DNA from: CAWEBF01 sp963807235
GTDB taxonomy: Bacteria > Acidobacteriota > Vicinamibacteria > Vicinamibacterales > UBA2999
Length of the DNA stretch: 64,000 nt
Direction: 5' to 3'
Assembly: GCA_963807235.1 (NCBI GenBank)
Contig: CAWEBF010000017.1
Span: 62,001 to 126,000, forward strand
Made by a program: the position numbers and the translations under genes. A model generated the notes under the pieces. That model was not told the origin of the DNA. It did no database searches and worked only from the letters and a program-made list of their open reading frames with translations. Positions 28,227 to 36,644 of this stretch are shown one piece after another. The stretch's first letter is position 1, and every line of letters starts with the position of its first letter.

Positions 28227-29153
28227 ATGGCCCCGATGACCCGGCGTCAGAAGGCCATCGGCTTCTTCGTCGCCCTCTGCATCCTGCTGGTGGCGGCCGC
28301 GGTCTCGCTGAACATCACGTGGATCATGAGCGAGCGCCGCGTGGTGGCGCTCGTCTTCGGGATGGTGCTCTTCGCGTTCATCATCGCGGGCTTCATCATC
28401 TACACCGTGTTCCTGGTCATGGAGATCCAGCGGAACGAGGAGCACGACAGCTTCATCAACGCCGTCACTCACGAGCTGAAGACGCCGATCGCCTCCATCC
28501 GCCTGTACCTCCAGACGCTGCAGGCGCGCGAGGTCAGCGACGAGAAACGACGGGAGTTCTACGACATCATGCTGGCGGACGCGACCCGGCTGCACGACAC
28601 GGTGGACCAGGTGCTCAAGGCGGGTGTCGCGCGCGAACGGGCCAAGGGCCAGGCGCGCGCGGTCGTGGACGTGGCCGCCCTGACCCGCGAGTGCGTGGAC
28701 CTGGCGGCGGTCCGGCACCACTTGCCGGATGGGGCGATCGATCTGCAAAGCCACGACGCCGTTGGCCTCACGGTCCGCGGCGACCCCGAGCAGCTGCGCA
28801 CGGTGCTGGCCAACCTGATCGACAACGCCGTCAAGTACTCCGGGACCACCGTCCGCGTCACGGTGGCGGTGGCCTCGCCCGCGCCGCACACGGTCTGGGT
28901 GCGCGTGCAGGACCGCGGCATCGGCATTCCCAAGCGGCAGCTGAAGCGCATCTTCAACCGCTTCTACCGCGTGCCCTCGCTGCGGCTGAAATCGGTGAAG
29001 GGGACGGGCCTTGGGCTCTACATCGTGCGGTCGATTGCGCGCGCCCACGGTGGCCGCGTCTTCGCGCATAGCGAGGGCGAAGGGCGCGGCTCCACGTTCA
29101 CGTTGGAGCTGCCGCGGTTCGCGGGCCAGCCCGACGCGCTGGACGCCGCATGA
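28227..29153 (+). CDS. Sensor histidine kinase
   Basis: Membrane kinase with two N-terminal helices (about residues 11-31 and 39-64) and almost no periplasmic loop between them. The H-box is FINAVTHELKTPIAS with His82, followed by the N-box (LANLIDNAVKYSG), G1 (DRGIGIPKRQL), F (FNRFYRV) and G2 (KGTGLGLYIV). With so small an outside region it probably senses the membrane itself. It overlaps the response regulator by ATGA. A second start lies three codons in. Confidence 0.93.
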   Translation: MAPMTRRQKAIGFFVALCILLVAAAVSLNITWIMSERRVVALVFGMVLFAFIIAGFIIYTVFLVMEIQRNEEHDSFINAVTHELKTPIASIRLYLQTLQAREVSDEKRREFYDIMLADATRLHDTVDQVLKAGVARERAKGQARAVVDVAALTRECVDLAAVRHHLPDGAIDLQSHDAVGLTVRGDPEQLRTVLANLIDNAVKYSGTTVRVTVAVASPAPHTVWVRVQDRGIGIPKRQLKRIFNRFYRVPSLRLKSVKGTGLGLYIVRSIARAHGGRVFAHSEGEGRGSTFTLELPRFAGQPDALDAA

Positions 29154-29884
29154 GCCGCATCCTCATCGTCGACGACGAGCAGCACATCGCCGACGGCCTC
29201 CGGTTCAACCTGCAGGCCGAGGGCCACGAGACCGCCGTGGCCGGCGACGGGGAGCGCGCGCTGCAGTTGCTGCTCGCCGATGGATCGGCCTTCGACGTCG
29301 TGATTCTGGATGTGATGCTGCCCGGCAAGGACGGGTTCGAGACGGCCGCGGAGCTCCGCGCAGCCGGCCAGTACGTCCCCATTCTCATGCTCACGGCGCG
29401 CGGACGCCCGGACGATGTGCTGCGCGGCTTCGAGGCCGGGGCCGACGACTACCTGCCGAAGCCGTTCGAGCTGCCTATCCTGATCGCCCGCGTCGAGGGC
29501 CTGCTGCGGCGCCGCCGCTGGAACGAGCAGCGGGCCGGAGCCGAAACCGAGCCGTCCGAGGACGTCTACACGTTCGCCGGCCGCACCATCGACTTCCGGG
29601 CGATGGAAGTGCGGGCCGGGGACCGGGCGTTCCAGCTGACGCAGATGGAGAGCGACCTGCTCCGGTACCTGATCAAGAATGCCGGACAGGCCGTGTCGCG
29701 GGGCGCAATCCTCGAGGACGTGTGGGACCTGCACGAAAGCACGGACACGCGTGCCATCGACAACTTCGTGGTGCGGCTGCGGCGCTACATCGAGGACCGG
29801 CCGGCCGCGCCCAAGTATCTGCTGACGATCCGCGGCGTCGGCTACAAGTTCGTCCCCGACGCGGAGACGGCTTCGAGCGACTAG
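29150..29884 (+). CDS. OmpR-family response regulator
   Basis: Receiver domain with DDE acidic pocket (residues 8-10), phosphoacceptor Asp54 in ILDVMLPGKDG, and Lys104 in DDYLPKPFE. The C-terminal winged helix ends with the typical VVRLRRYIEDRPA and ILTIRGVGYKF-like segment. Translation is coupled to the kinase by ATGA, so the two are partners. The desaturase lies just upstream on the same strand, but the array between them may separate transcription. Confidence 0.95.
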   Translation: MSRILIVDDEQHIADGLRFNLQAEGHETAVAGDGERALQLLLADGSAFDVVILDVMLPGKDGFETAAELRAAGQYVPILMLTARGRPDDVLRGFEAGADDYLPKPFELPILIARVEGLLRRRRWNEQRAGAETEPSEDVYTFAGRTIDFRAMEVRAGDRAFQLTQMESDLLRYLIKNAGQAVSRGAILEDVWDLHESTDTRAIDNFVVRLRRYIEDRPAAPKYLLTIRGVGYKFVPDAETASSD

Positions 29885-29963
29885 AACCGGTCGGGCCCGG
29901 AATCCGTGTATGACCTTCCCAAAATCCATGAGCGCGCCGTTGTCGTTTTATAAGGCAACGTAA

Positions 29964-29980
29964 CCGCGCGCGCGCGCGCC
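29964..29980. repeat. CG dinucleotide run
   Basis: An alternating CG run lies between the response regulator and the next gene, a potential Z-DNA or slippage site. Confidence 0.6.
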
Positions 29981-30004
29981 GCCCACTGGTCGAGGGGGGC
30001 CTAA

Positions 30005-30325
30005 ATGAGCGACGACAGCTTTTTGCAAGCAAAAGCCCGGGAAGCGATGCAGGGCGGATTCCTACCGATGCGCTCCCCGAACGAGTTGTGGGGAGGCCCT
30101 GCGACCGGGTCTCCTTGTGCTGTTTGCGGTGCCTCGACGGCGTCTGGTCAGGTCGAGCTGGAGCTGGAATTCACCAGTGATTCCCATGCCGACCGGACAA
30201 CCTATCGTGTCCACCCCCGCTGTTTCTCGATCTTCAAACTCGAACTCGACGCTTCTACGCAAGACCAGACTCAAAAGCCTGCGTCCACGGACAAAAGCGT
30301 CGCGCGCCGCGACAGCGCTTCATAG
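30005..30325 (+). CDS. Small protein with CxxC...HxxC motif
   Basis: The 106-residue protein has PCAVCGAST and, about 30 residues later, VHPRCF, a likely zinc site. The middle is acidic and beta-like (VELELEFTSD). The start is well supported by GAGGGGGG five bases upstream. I do not recognise a named family; similar short proteins with this CxxC/HPRCF layout seem widespread in soil bacteria, but that is from memory only. Confidence 0.7.
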   Translation: MSDDSFLQAKAREAMQGGFLPMRSPNELWGGPATGSPCAVCGASTASGQVELELEFTSDSHADRTTYRVHPRCFSIFKLELDASTQDQTQKPASTDKSVARRDSAS

Positions 30326-30386
30326 CTTCATGGATGTCCTCTCGGATGAGTCAGGACGGGAAGCTGATGTATAAGATCCCCCGTCT

Positions 30387-31037
30387 ATGGGCGGGGCTCA
30401 CGACGACGTTCGGGACGGTCAAGGTTCCCCAGGCACGCTCGGCGAGGTCCTGTATGCCGACCCGTCGAAGGCGCTGGTCTCAGAAGCGGAATGGGTGGCC
30501 CTCGTCCAATCCGTGGCCGCCGGGGATCAGGGGGCGCTGCATGCGCTTTTCGAACGGGCCAATCGCGTCGTCTTCACACTGATCGTGCGAATCACCGCCA
30601 ATCGGGAGACCGCCGAGGAAGTGACAGTGGACGTGTTCCACGACGTCTGGCGTCGCGCATCCCGCTACCAGGAGGAGGACGGCACCGTCCTCGGGTGGAT
30701 CATGAACCAGGCGCGCTCCCGGGCCATCGACCGGCTGCGCTTCGAGCAGCGGAAGAAGCGCGTACCGCCTGAAACCGGGGATCAGGTGCCGGCGACCGAT
30801 ACGGCCAGTCCAGACGATCTCATCGCGTTCAAGCAGCAGAGCGAGGCGCTCCGCAACGCTCTGGCCGTCCTCACACCCGACGAGCGAAAAGCGATCGAGG
30901 TGGCGTTCTTCTCGGAGTCAACGCATGCCGAAGTGGCGGCGCGGTTGAACGAGCCTCTTGGAACGATCAAGACGCGAATCCGCTCCGGATTGCACAAGCT
31001 TCGTCAGGCGCTGACCGAGGGAGGCCACCGGCCATGA
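30387..31037 (+). CDS. ECF sigma factor
   Basis: Alternative sigma factor for an extracytoplasmic or oxidative stress response. Region 2 includes VRITANRETAEEVTVDVF and the -10-melting part DRLRFEQRKKR; region 4 includes LTPDERKAIEVAFF and LGTIKTRIRSGLHKLR. It overlaps the next gene by ATGA. That gene encodes a ChrR-like zinc anti-sigma factor, which places this sigma in the ECF11-like or SigK-like groups. Its N-terminus may be overextended, as the first 25 residues are not typical. Confidence 0.93.
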   Translation: MGGAHDDVRDGQGSPGTLGEVLYADPSKALVSEAEWVALVQSVAAGDQGALHALFERANRVVFTLIVRITANRETAEEVTVDVFHDVWRRASRYQEEDGTVLGWIMNQARSRAIDRLRFEQRKKRVPPETGDQVPATDTASPDDLIAFKQQSEALRNALAVLTPDERKAIEVAFFSESTHAEVAARLNEPLGTIKTRIRSGLHKLRQALTEGGHRP

Positions 31038-31612
31038 GCTCGACCCTCGACAGCAGCCCCTGCAGCCAGTCGGCGCAGGTGTCCGCGTACGTGATTCGGG
31101 CGCTTCCTCCTGGCGAAGCAGCCGCGCTTGAGGCCCACATCGCGTCATGCTCGCAGTGCCAGCAGGAACTACAGGAACTGCGGCCCGTCGCCGCCAGTTT
31201 CGCATTCTGGCCGACGGACGTGCTGCGGCCGCCGGTAGCGCTGCAAGAACGCCTCGCGCGCCGTATCGCGACTAACGGAAACCCGGTGCTGCCGTCGGCC
31301 GGGCAGTGGGACGAGCCGGAATGGGACGAAGTTGCCCCCGGCATCTTCTGCAAGCTGATGGCGACCGATACCGCGAGGCATCGAGTGAGCATGCTGGTGC
31401 GACTCCTGCCTGGCGTGGAATATCCCGCGCACACCCATGCCGGGCTGGAGGAGCTGTTCCTGCTCGACGGCGAACTGTGGATCGACGATCGGAAGCTCTA
31501 CCCGGGAGACTACAACCGGGCGGAGGCAGGCTCCGGCGACAAGCGCGTGTGGAGCGAAACCGGCTGCACCTGCGTGCTCATCACCAGCACTCAGGACATT
31601 CTCGAATCCTGA
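31034..31612 (+). CDS. ChrR-like zinc anti-sigma factor with cupin domain
   Basis: The N-terminal domain has the zinc anti-sigma motif H35-x3-C39-x2-C42 (HIASCSQC). The C-terminal half is a cupin fold with YPAHTHAGLEELFLLDGE, the metal-binding His/Glu set. In ChrR proteins the first domain holds the sigma factor and the cupin senses singlet oxygen or peroxide signals. Coupling to the sigma gene by ATGA supports partnership. Confidence 0.9.
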   Translation: MSSTLDSSPCSQSAQVSAYVIRALPPGEAAALEAHIASCSQCQQELQELRPVAASFAFWPTDVLRPPVALQERLARRIATNGNPVLPSAGQWDEPEWDEVAPGIFCKLMATDTARHRVSMLVRLLPGVEYPAHTHAGLEELFLLDGELWIDDRKLYPGDYNRAEAGSGDKRVWSETGCTCVLITSTQDILES

Positions 31613-31653
31613 ATCGGCCGGCCGAGACAGCCCCACCCGGCCGGCGCCTCCCG

Positions 31654-31755
31654 TTGGCGGGTGGCGTCTTCCACTTTGCCGTCTTTCACGTCGCGCTTGC
31701 GCGTGCTGACCTGCCAGTTGCTGCCGAACTTGATGCCGTAGGGCGGGTCCAGATA
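31654..31755 (-). pseudogene. Relic of an adenine-specific DNA methyltransferase
   Basis: On the minus strand 34 codons read YLDPPYGIKFGSNW then QVSTRKRDVKDGKVEDATRQ. This contains the catalytic motif IV DPPY and the flanking sequence of a type III-like modification methylase. A TGA lies immediately before the Tyr codon, and the similarity ends abruptly at both sides. No other part of the enzyme is seen between 31613 and 31937, so this is a leftover of a lost restriction-modification or methylase gene. Confidence 0.75.
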
Positions 31756-31937
31756 TCAGAGTGATCCATCGTCGTGTGTCGCTCGGTCGATCAGATGACG
31801 TGCGTCGACCCCGCGACCGCCCGGATGGCTCGATGGGACGAGAGACTTCAGGTGTGCGGAATGGGAGGCGCCGGCGGGTACGACTGCCTCGGCCCACGTT
31901 GCTTCGCCTTGGGGTCGGGGAGTCAGTTGGAGAACTG

Positions 31938-32912
31938 TCAACTGCCCTGGACGCGAACCTGGCCGCTCCGGCTGGTGATTCGCACCGGCGGCCCGCCGCG
32001 TCCGATAGTCCCGCTGGCGCGGCCCTTTGCGGCCGTCCCCTCGAAGAAGGCGTGCTCCACGCGGACGTTGGTCGAGCCGCTGCTAGCCTCGAGCCGGGCG
32101 CCTGCGCCCGGGTGGAACGTCACCTCGACATTGCTCGAGCCAGTCTTCAAGGTCCAGTCCCGGCTCGGGCTACCGTCGATGGTGATCCGGCCGCTTTGCG
32201 ACGACGCCGTCGCACCACCCCGGACGCGGATCAGCCGAATGGCGCTCGAACCCGTCTCGACATCGACATCGCCCGTGCCCACGAACGCTGCGTCGACCGC
32301 ACCGCTCTGGGTGCGCAGCCGCAGCGACGAGCCGATGCGCCTGGCGGTGATGCTGCTGCTCGACGTTTCGACTGTCAGGGCTCCGTCCACGCCGTCGATG
32401 CGCACCGCTCCGGAGCCGGTCATCACGCTCGCGGTCCCGCCGAGCGACGATAGATCGATGGCGGCCGAGTGCGTCCTCACGGTGACCGGACCGGAAACTC
32501 CGCTCACTGAGGTTGCCCCCGAGTCGCTGGCCGTGTTCACGGTGGTCGCCGGCGGCACCCGTACCTGATACGCCACGATGACCGCCCGCTGCTCCGCGGC
32601 CTCGCGAGGGTCGCGCAGTCGAACTACCGAGCCGTCCTGCTCGATCGGTGGCGCGCCGGCGATTCGCTTCGCGATCTCGAGCGCGTCGGCCGGCAGCATC
32701 AAGCCGACGCGAACCGTGACGGTGCCGGTGACGACCACGCGGCCGTCCCCGCCCGCCAGCACCTCGATCTTTCCGCGATTCGTAGAGACGTCGAGGGTCA
32801 CCGGGCCCGACACGTCGAAGGTGCGCTCGAACGGCAGCCGCTGCGCCAGGGCGGGGGAGGCGCCCGCGAAGCCGCACGCCAAGACCGCATACGACACGAA
32901 GGCGTTCTTCAT
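31938..32912 (-). CDS. Secreted DUF4097-type beta-helix protein
   Basis: ATG at 32912 gives a signal peptide (VSYAVLACGFAGASPALAQ). The rest is a regular series of short beta-strand repeats rich in Ser, Thr and Val (TASDSGATSVSGVSGPVTV, VETSSSSITARRIG), the pattern of DUF4097 and related adhesin-like repeats. It probably sits in the periplasm or outer membrane. Function is unknown. Some family members lie beside ECF sigma/anti-sigma pairs, as this one does. Confidence 0.8.
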   Translation of the reverse strand: MKNAFVSYAVLACGFAGASPALAQRLPFERTFDVSGPVTLDVSTNRGKIEVLAGGDGRVVVTGTVTVRVGLMLPADALEIAKRIAGAPPIEQDGSVVRLRDPREAAEQRAVIVAYQVRVPPATTVNTASDSGATSVSGVSGPVTVRTHSAAIDLSSLGGTASVMTGSGAVRIDGVDGALTVETSSSSITARRIGSSLRLRTQSGAVDAAFVGTGDVDVETGSSAIRLIRVRGGATASSQSGRITIDGSPSRDWTLKTGSSNVEVTFHPGAGARLEASSGSTNVRVEHAFFEGTAAKGRASGTIGRGGPPVRITSRSGQVRVQGS

Positions 32913-32926
32913 GTTGCCAGTCTCTG

Positions 32927-33493
32927 TCAGCGGGTCAGGTGAAACGACCGGCGGAACAGGGAGTCGATCTCCCGCCGCGCGTTGTCGCGCATGGTGCGAG
33001 TCCCCGTGCCGGTGAAGTGCGGGTGGCTGATCACGGGCACGGTTGTCGCGTCCAGCACGTCCCACGCGTCGCCGTTCCAGTTGAACCACGCGTCCTTGTC
33101 CTGATCGAAGACCGACAGCGGCTTGTTGCACAGCTTGGCGAACTCGGCGCCCCAGCCGGTGCCGCCCTTCACGGTGCCGTCTTCGAGAATCGAGCCGATG
33201 ACGTAGATCTCCTGGCCGTTGTTGACCTGGTACCACAGGGACTGCAGCACCTTCCGGATGGTCGGGCCCTCGGTGTACCGCCGGTGCATCAGCCTCGAGA
33301 CGTACTCGAGGCTCACGTCACCAGCCAGCAGCTCCTCGTGGTTCAGGACGCGCACGCCGCGATGCCGGCCGATCTTGTGGCCCTCGAATGTGAAGTTCAC
33401 TTCCTCTATGCCGTAGTGCTCGGCGCAGGCGCCAAAGGCCGCCTCGGCGCCGGGCGCGCCGCCACTGAACAGGATGCAGTCGGATGCGTTCAT
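32927..33493 (-). CDS. SLOG-like nucleotide-binding protein
   Basis: The N-terminus ILFSGGAPGAEAAFGACAEH has the glycine-rich loop plus acidic residue of Rossmann-like SLOG/TSL or LOG proteins. Later blocks (YTEGPTIRKVLQSLWYQVNN, KGGTGWGAEFAKLCNKPLSV) look strongly conserved. It has 188 residues. Its ATG at 33493 fits the family better than the longer upstream frame. It may bind nucleotides or their derivatives; nothing shows the substrate. It lies 14 bp before the DUF4097 gene. Confidence 0.6.
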   Translation of the reverse strand: MNASDCILFSGGAPGAEAAFGACAEHYGIEEVNFTFEGHKIGRHRGVRVLNHEELLAGDVSLEYVSRLMHRRYTEGPTIRKVLQSLWYQVNNGQEIYVIGSILEDGTVKGGTGWGAEFAKLCNKPLSVFDQDKDAWFNWNGDAWDVLDATTVPVISHPHFTGTGTRTMRDNARREIDSLFRRSFHLTR

Positions 33494-33539
33494 GCCTCGG
33501 ATGATATCCCTGGCGGGGTCGAGCCCGAGTCTGGGGCCC

Positions 33540-33561
33540 GAAGCCTGGAGCCTGGAGCCCT
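33540..33561. repeat. Heptanucleotide array, GCCTGGA words
   Basis: GAAGCCTGGAGCCTGGAGCC lies between two divergent genes, reading GGAGCC toward the TIGR00300 gene. Confidence 0.8.
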
Positions 33562-33575
33562 CGTACAATGTCCGA

Positions 33576-34787
33576 ATGGCTGCCAGTGAAACCGTCGAAG
33601 CCGAAGGGCACCTGATCGACTCGGGGATGCTCTCCGGCATCATGGACAAGATCATCGAGGTCCGGGGAACCTACGAGATCCTGAATTTCGATATCGGGCG
33701 CACCAACGACGACCGGTCGCGCATCAAGATTCGCGTCACCGCGCCCGACGCATCGGCTCTGGCCGACCTGCTCCAGCAGCTCACCTTCTTCGGCTGCCAC
33801 GCGGTCAAAGAGAAGGACGCGGTCGTGAAGCCGGCCGAAAAGGACCGCTGTGTCCCCGACGACTTCTACTCCACCACGAACCACCGCACGCACGTCCGCG
33901 TGGGCAGCTCGTGGGTCGAGGTGGAGCGGCAGCGCATGGATGCCGTCATCGTCGTGGCCGACGGCCGCGCCCAGTGCCGGAAGCTCCGGGACGTGAAGGC
34001 CGGGGAATCGATCGTGTGCGGCCATCGCGGCATCCGCGTGACGCCCGAGTTCCGGGAACGGGACCGCTTCGGGTTCGCGTTCATGAGCAACGACGTCTCG
34101 TCGGAGCGCCGCGTGGAGGGCAGCGTGGCGCGCATCGCCGAGATGATGCGGGACGTGAAGAAGAACGGCGGGCGCATCGCCGTGGTGGCCGGGCCCGTCG
34201 TGGTCCACACCGGCGGCGTGGAGCACTTCGGCGAGATCATCCGGCGCGGCTTCGTGGACGTGGTGCTGGCGGGCAACGCCCTGGCCGTGCACGACGTGGA
34301 GTTCGCGCTGTCGGGGACGTCCCTGGGCATCGACCTGCAGGCCGGGGCGCCCGTCGAACAGGGACACCGCAACCACATGGCCGCCATCAACACGATCAAC
34401 CGGGCCGGCGGCATCAAGCAGGCCGTCCAGGCCGGGGTGTTGAAGACAGGCGTCATGTTCGAGTGCGTGACGCACAACGTCGACTACGTGCTGGCGGGCA
34501 GCATCCGTGACGACGGTCCGCTCCCCGAGACGGTGATGGATCTCATCGAAGCGCAGGAGCGGTATGCGGCGGCGCTGATGAACGTCAACCTGGTCTTGAT
34601 GCTGTCGTCGATGCTCCACAGCATCGGCGTGGGCAACATGCTGCCGTCGTGGGTCCGGGTTGTATGCGTGGATATCAACCCGGCCGTGGTGACCAAGCTG
34701 AGCGACCGGGGATCGTCGCAAACCGTTGGTGTCGTGACAGATGTCGGCCTGTTCCTGCACCGCCTGGCGGAGGCGCTGAGGGCATAG
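33576..34787 (+). CDS. TIGR00300 (LOR/SDH) protein, putative ornithine cyclodeaminase
   Basis: The whole 403-residue protein matches the LOR/SDH bifunctional-domain family: an N-terminal ACT-like part (RIKIRVTAPDASALADLLQQ), the FYSTTNHRTHVR block, and a Rossmann-like C-terminal part (GGRIAVVAGPVVVHTGG, LAGNALAVHDVE). The same domain forms the C-terminal half of cyanobacterial AgrE/ArgZ and the archaeal ornithine cyclodeaminase, which turns ornithine into proline. Here the arginine-dihydrolase half is absent. Function in this bacterium is inferred. Confidence 0.8.
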   Translation: MAASETVEAEGHLIDSGMLSGIMDKIIEVRGTYEILNFDIGRTNDDRSRIKIRVTAPDASALADLLQQLTFFGCHAVKEKDAVVKPAEKDRCVPDDFYSTTNHRTHVRVGSSWVEVERQRMDAVIVVADGRAQCRKLRDVKAGESIVCGHRGIRVTPEFRERDRFGFAFMSNDVSSERRVEGSVARIAEMMRDVKKNGGRIAVVAGPVVVHTGGVEHFGEIIRRGFVDVVLAGNALAVHDVEFALSGTSLGIDLQAGAPVEQGHRNHMAAINTINRAGGIKQAVQAGVLKTGVMFECVTHNVDYVLAGSIRDDGPLPETVMDLIEAQERYAAALMNVNLVLMLSSMLHSIGVGNMLPSWVRVVCVDINPAVVTKLSDRGSSQTVGVVTDVGLFLHRLAEALRA

Positions 34788-34817
34788 CCGGTCCGCCGGT
34801 GCTATTCTCAAAACATC

Positions 34818-35702
34818 ATGGGAAAACGGATCGTCCTGTTCCTCCTCACCAACCTCCTGGTCGTCATCACGCTTTCGGTCGTCCTGAGCGTGCTGGGCGT
34901 CGGCAACTACGTCGGACCGGACGGGCTCAATCTCGGAGCGCTTGCCACCTTCTGCCTGGTGTGGGGCATGGGCGGCGCGTTCATCTCGCTCCAGATGTCG
35001 CGCTGGATGGCCAAGCGCGCCACCGGCATGCAGCTCGTGGACGCCCAGTCGGCGCGGGGCGAGGCGGCATGGCTCTATCAGACCGTGGAGCGCCTGACGC
35101 GTCAGGCCAACCTGCCGATGCCGGAGGTGGGCATCTACGAGTCGCCGGAGGTGAATGCCTTCGCCACCGGACCGAGCAAGAGCCGCAGCCTGGTCGCCGT
35201 CTCGAGCGGTCTTCTACGCGGCATGCGCCAGAACGAGGTGGAAGGCGTGCTGGCGCACGAAGTGGCGCACATCGCCAACGGCGACATGGTCACCATGACG
35301 CTGATCCAGGGCGTCATGAACGCGTTCGTGATGTTCTTCGCCCGCCTGGTCGCGTTCTGGGTGCGGCAGTCCAGCGACTCGCGCAACAGCTACATGCTCA
35401 GCTGGGTCGTGATGATCGTGCTGGAGATCGGCTTGGGCATCCTGGGTTCGATGGTCACGGCATGGTTCTCGCGGCAGCGGGAGTTCCGCGCCGATTACGG
35501 CGGCGCCACGCTGGCGGGTCGCGGCAACATGCTGGCTGCGCTGCAGCGCCTCGCCGCCAATCAGCAACTGATCGACCCGAGACACCAGTCGCTGGCAACG
35601 ATGAAGATCAGCGGCGCGCCGAAGAACTACATGATGCTGTTCTCGACGCACCCGCCGCTCGAGCAGCGGATCGCGGCGCTGCAGCAGGCGACGCCGCAGT
35701 AG
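34818..35702 (+). CDS. htpX: Membrane zinc protease HtpX
   Basis: Inner-membrane M48 metalloprotease in membrane-protein quality control. Two N-terminal helices precede the zinc site HEVAH (in GVLAHEVAHIANGD), and two more hydrophobic segments follow. The third ligand region is REFRADYGGA. The C-terminal THPPLEQRIAAL is typical. It has 294 residues and is intact, 30 bp after the TIGR00300 gene. Confidence 0.95.
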   Translation: MGKRIVLFLLTNLLVVITLSVVLSVLGVGNYVGPDGLNLGALATFCLVWGMGGAFISLQMSRWMAKRATGMQLVDAQSARGEAAWLYQTVERLTRQANLPMPEVGIYESPEVNAFATGPSKSRSLVAVSSGLLRGMRQNEVEGVLAHEVAHIANGDMVTMTLIQGVMNAFVMFFARLVAFWVRQSSDSRNSYMLSWVVMIVLEIGLGILGSMVTAWFSRQREFRADYGGATLAGRGNMLAALQRLAANQQLIDPRHQSLATMKISGAPKNYMMLFSTHPPLEQRIAALQQATPQ

Positions 35703-35739
35703 GGCGAGGCTTCGCTTCGCGCGGGGGTATCCTAGGGGG

Positions 35740-36644
35740 ATGCCCCACACCACAATCGTCTCCACCGAGGTTCTGGGCGCGCACCTGAACGGCGACTGGG
35801 TCGTCGTCGACTGCCGGTTCGATCTCACGAATGAGAATTGGGGCCGGCAGCAGTACGCCGGGAGCCACATTCCTGGCGCCGTCTATGCCAACCTGAACAC
35901 CGACCTGGCCGGTCCGCGAACGGGAGTCAACGGCCGTCATCCCTTGCCGTCGGTGGACATGCTCGCGGCAACGTTCGGCCGGCTCGGCATCGGCAACGGA
36001 ATGCAAGTGGTGGTGTACGACCAGGACGCCGGGCTGTACGCCAGCCGGATGTGGTGGTCGTTGAAGTATCTGGGGCACGCGGAAGTGGCGCTGCTCGACG
36101 GCGGATGGGCGAAGTGGGTGGCCGAAGGGCGCCCCACCGCCGCCGGGCACGAATCGCGGCCGGCGACAACGTTCGGAGCGGCCGTGCGACCCGAGATGGC
36201 CGTCACCATCGAGGAAGTACAGCGGCGCATCGGCGGGGCGCGGACACTGCTCGTGGACGCGCGCGGCCCCGAGCGCTTCGAGGGGAAGTCGGAGACCATC
36301 GACAAGGTGGCGGGCCATATTCCGGGAGCGCGGAACCACTTCTACAAGTGGAACCTGGGCGACGACGGCACCATGCGGCCGCCGGCCGATCTGCGGGCCC
36401 GCTATGACGCGCTGCTCGAGGGTCGCGCGCCGGGGGACGTCGTGATGTATTGCGGCTCCGGCGTGAGTGCGTGCCACAACCTGCTGGCAATGGAGCACGC
36501 AGGCCTACCGGCACACCGCTCTACGCCGGGTCATGGTCGGAATGGTCGGCGGATCCGAACCGCCCCACGGAAACCGGGCCGGCGGGCAAGTCAAATTCAC
36601 AATTCTACAAGTCACAATTCACAATTCACAAATCGGAACGATCC
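35740..36644 (+). pseudogene. Two-domain rhodanese (thiosulfate/mercaptopyruvate sulfurtransferase), frameshifted
   Basis: Two rhodanese domains: VVVDCRFDLTNENWGRQQY then VDARGPERFEGKSE, with the active-site loop MYCGSGVSACHN carrying the catalytic Cys. Near 36510 the frame shifts, and the usual C-terminus continues as PLYAGSWSEWSADPNRP in another frame. That frame has no stop: it runs through the ACAATTC array and into the MATE gene. The true end is therefore uncertain; 36644 is the base before the MATE start. Confidence 0.82.
36591..36632. repeat. Heptanucleotide array, ACAATTC words
   Basis: Words AATTCAC and ACAATTC repeat with AAGTCACAA in the middle. In this direction the array contains no stop codon in any frame, so the sulfurtransferase frame reads through it (QFYKSQFTIHKSER). 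Confidence 0.8.

Noticed and set aside
29964..29980. Replication origin or binding site at the CG run
   Set aside because: Only a simple dinucleotide run with no DnaA boxes or origin genes.
31756..31941. Short minus-strand frame upstream of the methyltransferase relic as its N-terminus
   Set aside because: No resemblance to methyltransferase N-terminal sequence; stops just before the DPPY segment.
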